Assembly (NCBI GenBank): GCA_003661265.1
Contig: QMVU01000071.1
Coordinates: 1-6,215, forward strand
DNA length: 6,215 nucleotides
Direction: 5' to 3'
DNA from: Thermoproteota archaeon
Lineage (GTDB): Archaea > Korarchaeota > Korarchaeia > Korarchaeales > Korarchaeaceae
A program made the translations under genes and the position numbers. The notes beneath the pieces are model-generated. The model was not told the origin of the DNA and did no database searches. It saw only the letters and a list, made by a program, of their open reading frames with translations. Positions within the stretch are counted from its first letter, which is position 1; each line of letters opens with the position of its first letter. Below are positions 4,898-6,215 of the stretch, one piece after another.

Positions 4898-6097
4898 ATG
4901 AAGGGCAGCAAGAGAAACGTCATAATAATGACTTTAAGCTGGGCCATCATGACCCCATTTACTAGGGCGTCCAGCATCTATTTCTCCCTATACGCCAGGT
5001 CCCTGGGGGCGACCAACCTTCAGGTCGGCATAATATCCTCGCTATCCTCACTCGTCCTCGGGATATCAAGGCTCCTCGGAGGATACCTGTGCGACGTAAT
5101 GGGGAGGAAGAGACTCATAGTCCAAATGACCTTCACATTGGCTGTAACGAGGCTTCTGTTTTATTTTGCTAAGGATTGGACGATGCTTCTCTTAGCTAGA
5201 GTTATAGCTTCAATCGCTCTCCTGTACCAGCCAGCGATCTGGGCCTTGATGGCGGATAGTTTGCCTGAAGGAGAGAGGGGGAGGTACATGGCAATCTCCA
5301 ACACGATAAGCGGGATTTTTGGGATGCTCGGACCTGCAGCTGCTGCCTTCATCGTGAAGCTTAAGGGGGTGGAGAGCGGTGTGAGGTTCCTCTACCTCCT
5401 CTCCGCAATCAGCCTTGCTCTCGGGGCTCTCACAAGGTTCTTCCTAGTTGAAACTATACCTGTAAGGGGGAAGCCCTCACTTAGAGGGATGTTGAGGGAC
5501 TACGCGGCCGTTCTTTCCTTACTTAGGGGAGATATAGGAAAAGTCGCCCTGATAAGCGCGATGGGAATGGCTTTTACAGGCCTCATAGATCCTTTCGTTC
5601 AGATATACGCCGTAGAGAACTTGAAAATAGATCCCGCATTCTGGGGCTTCGCAAACATGATAGCTTCCGTTGTGACCCTTCTCAGCCAGCCTCTCTCCGG
5701 CTACCTAGCGGACAAGTTTGGGAGCAGGGAAGTAGTTTCCCTCTCCTTTCTTTCGACCTCGATAGGTTACCTAATACTCCTCTCATCTCCAACTGGAGGT
5801 AAAAACTTTGTGGTAGCTTCTCTCCTTGCCTTGTCCATTATGCCGAGGTTTCCAGCTATGTTTGCGCTTCGAGCCGACGTGACGGTACCGGAGGTCAGGG
5901 GGAGGGTAGACGCCCTAACTAGGCTGATGGCAAACCTAATGCTCTCAGCCAGCAACGTTGCCGGAGGAAAGCTTTACGAGACCTCTCCTCGCTCAACGAT
6001 CGTGGTTTCGGCCCTTTTGATGGGCTCCATGGCCATTATCTCCTTAACTCTTCTACCAAAGAAGCCAAAAGATCGGAGGGGGAAGCAAGATGAGTAA
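4898..6097 (+). CDS. Major facilitator superfamily (MFS) transporter
   Basis: Secondary transporter of 399 residues with about twelve predicted membrane helices in two six-helix halves, the usual MFS length. The loop between helices 2 and 3 has motif A, GYLCDVMGRKR (62-72), with the conserved Asp66 and Arg70; the equivalent loop in the second half reads GYLADKFGSR (268-277). Helix 5 contains GIFGMLGP (139-146), like the GxxxGP motif C of proton-coupled exporters. Two equivalent loops carry ERGR (126-129) and VRGR (333-336), showing the internal duplication. These features point to a proton-driven exporter of the multidrug type, but the substrate is unknown. The C-terminus (KKPKDRRGKQDE) is basic and cytoplasmic. 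ATG 4898 follows the previous gene by 17 bp with no clear Shine-Dalgarno sequence. The stop overlaps the next gene by 8 bp, so coupled translation is likely. Confidence 0.92.
   Translation: MKGSKRNVIIMTLSWAIMTPFTRASSIYFSLYARSLGATNLQVGIISSLSSLVLGISRLLGGYLCDVMGRKRLIVQMTFTLAVTRLLFYFAKDWTMLLLARVIASIALLYQPAIWALMADSLPEGERGRYMAISNTISGIFGMLGPAAAAFIVKLKGVESGVRFLYLLSAISLALGALTRFFLVETIPVRGKPSLRGMLRDYAAVLSLLRGDIGKVALISAMGMAFTGLIDPFVQIYAVENLKIDPAFWGFANMIASVVTLLSQPLSGYLADKFGSREVVSLSFLSTSIGYLILLSSPTGGKNFVVASLLALSIMPRFPAMFALRADVTVPEVRGRVDALTRLMANLMLSASNVAGGKLYETSPRSTIVVSALLMGSMAIISLTLLPKKPKDRRGKQDE
6075..6079 (+). promoter_or_regulatory. Ribosome-binding site of the last gene
   Basis: GGAGG lies ten bases before ATG 6090, inside the end of the MFS gene. 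It supports the overlapping start and is clearer than the site before any other gene on this strand. Confidence 0.6.
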
Positions 6098-6215
6098 GAG
6101 GTCGTCTTTCGTTTTTCCATGGATGAGGGAGAAGTTATACCGTGAGATCAGGGATCTAGGCCTTTATGTCAGGATGCACGGGTACGAATACTTAATAGCG
6201 GATGACAGGAGGATA
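6090..6215 (+). CDS. Partial unrecognised protein, N-terminal 42 residues
   Basis: The frame begins at ATG 6090, overlapping the MFS stop in the arrangement ATGAGTAA, and is still open at the window end. A GGAGG site ten bases upstream supports the start. The visible part has the stretches FPWMREKLYREIRDLG and YVRMHGYEYLIADDRRI. It is polar and charged with no signal peptide or membrane segment, so the protein should be cytoplasmic. I do not recognise the family from this fragment. The 8-bp overlap makes it the third gene of the cluster with the four-helix protein and the MFS transporter, and probably translationally coupled to the latter. Confidence 0.65.
   Translation, partial: MSKRSSFVFPWMREKLYREIRDLGLYVRMHGYEYLIADDRRI

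Overview
The window looks like chromosomal DNA of a thermophilic archaeon. The evidence is an archaeal-type family B DNA polymerase, TATA/BRE-like promoters, several starts that look leaderless or carry little leader, frequent GTG/TTG starts, and heavy use of AGG/AGA arginine and ATA isoleucine codons. A member of the TACK group (Korarchaeota or a crenarchaeal relative) would fit, but no marker in the window settles the lineage. No rRNA, tRNA, CRISPR array or insertion sequence was recognised.

Left part (1-980): a membrane-protein gene, cut by the window edge, runs leftward from base 283. A 227-bp intergenic region separates it from a rightward orphan gene for a 99-residue protein (511-810). 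This intergenic region holds a strong TATA box, a perfect 20-bp palindrome at the expected transcription start of the orphan gene, and six copies of the hexamer AGAAAT (either strand) close to the two divergent promoters. A terminator-like hairpin with a T tract (382-408) points rightward although no rightward gene precedes it. A 170-bp gap with a T tract then leads to the polymerase gene.

Centre (981-3356): a full-length family B DNA polymerase of 791 residues (786 if ATG 996 is used). Its polymerase motifs are intact. All four acidic residues expected in the 3'-5' exonuclease site are replaced, although the surrounding exonuclease-domain sequence is still alignable. This is the most notable observation in the window: an apparently active polymerase that should lack proofreading. 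The C-terminus keeps a degenerate PCNA-binding motif.

Right part (3357-6215): a leftward EamA/DMT-family transporter gene converges on the polymerase with only 5 bp between the stop codons. It diverges from a rightward cluster of three genes: an unrecognised four-helix membrane protein, a 12-helix MFS transporter, and a third gene that overlaps the MFS stop by 8 bp and runs off the window. The divergent promoter region contains a GCACAT/ATGTGC inverted repeat flanking the shared AT-rich core, a possible joint operator. No direct functional link between the polymerase and the transporters is visible.
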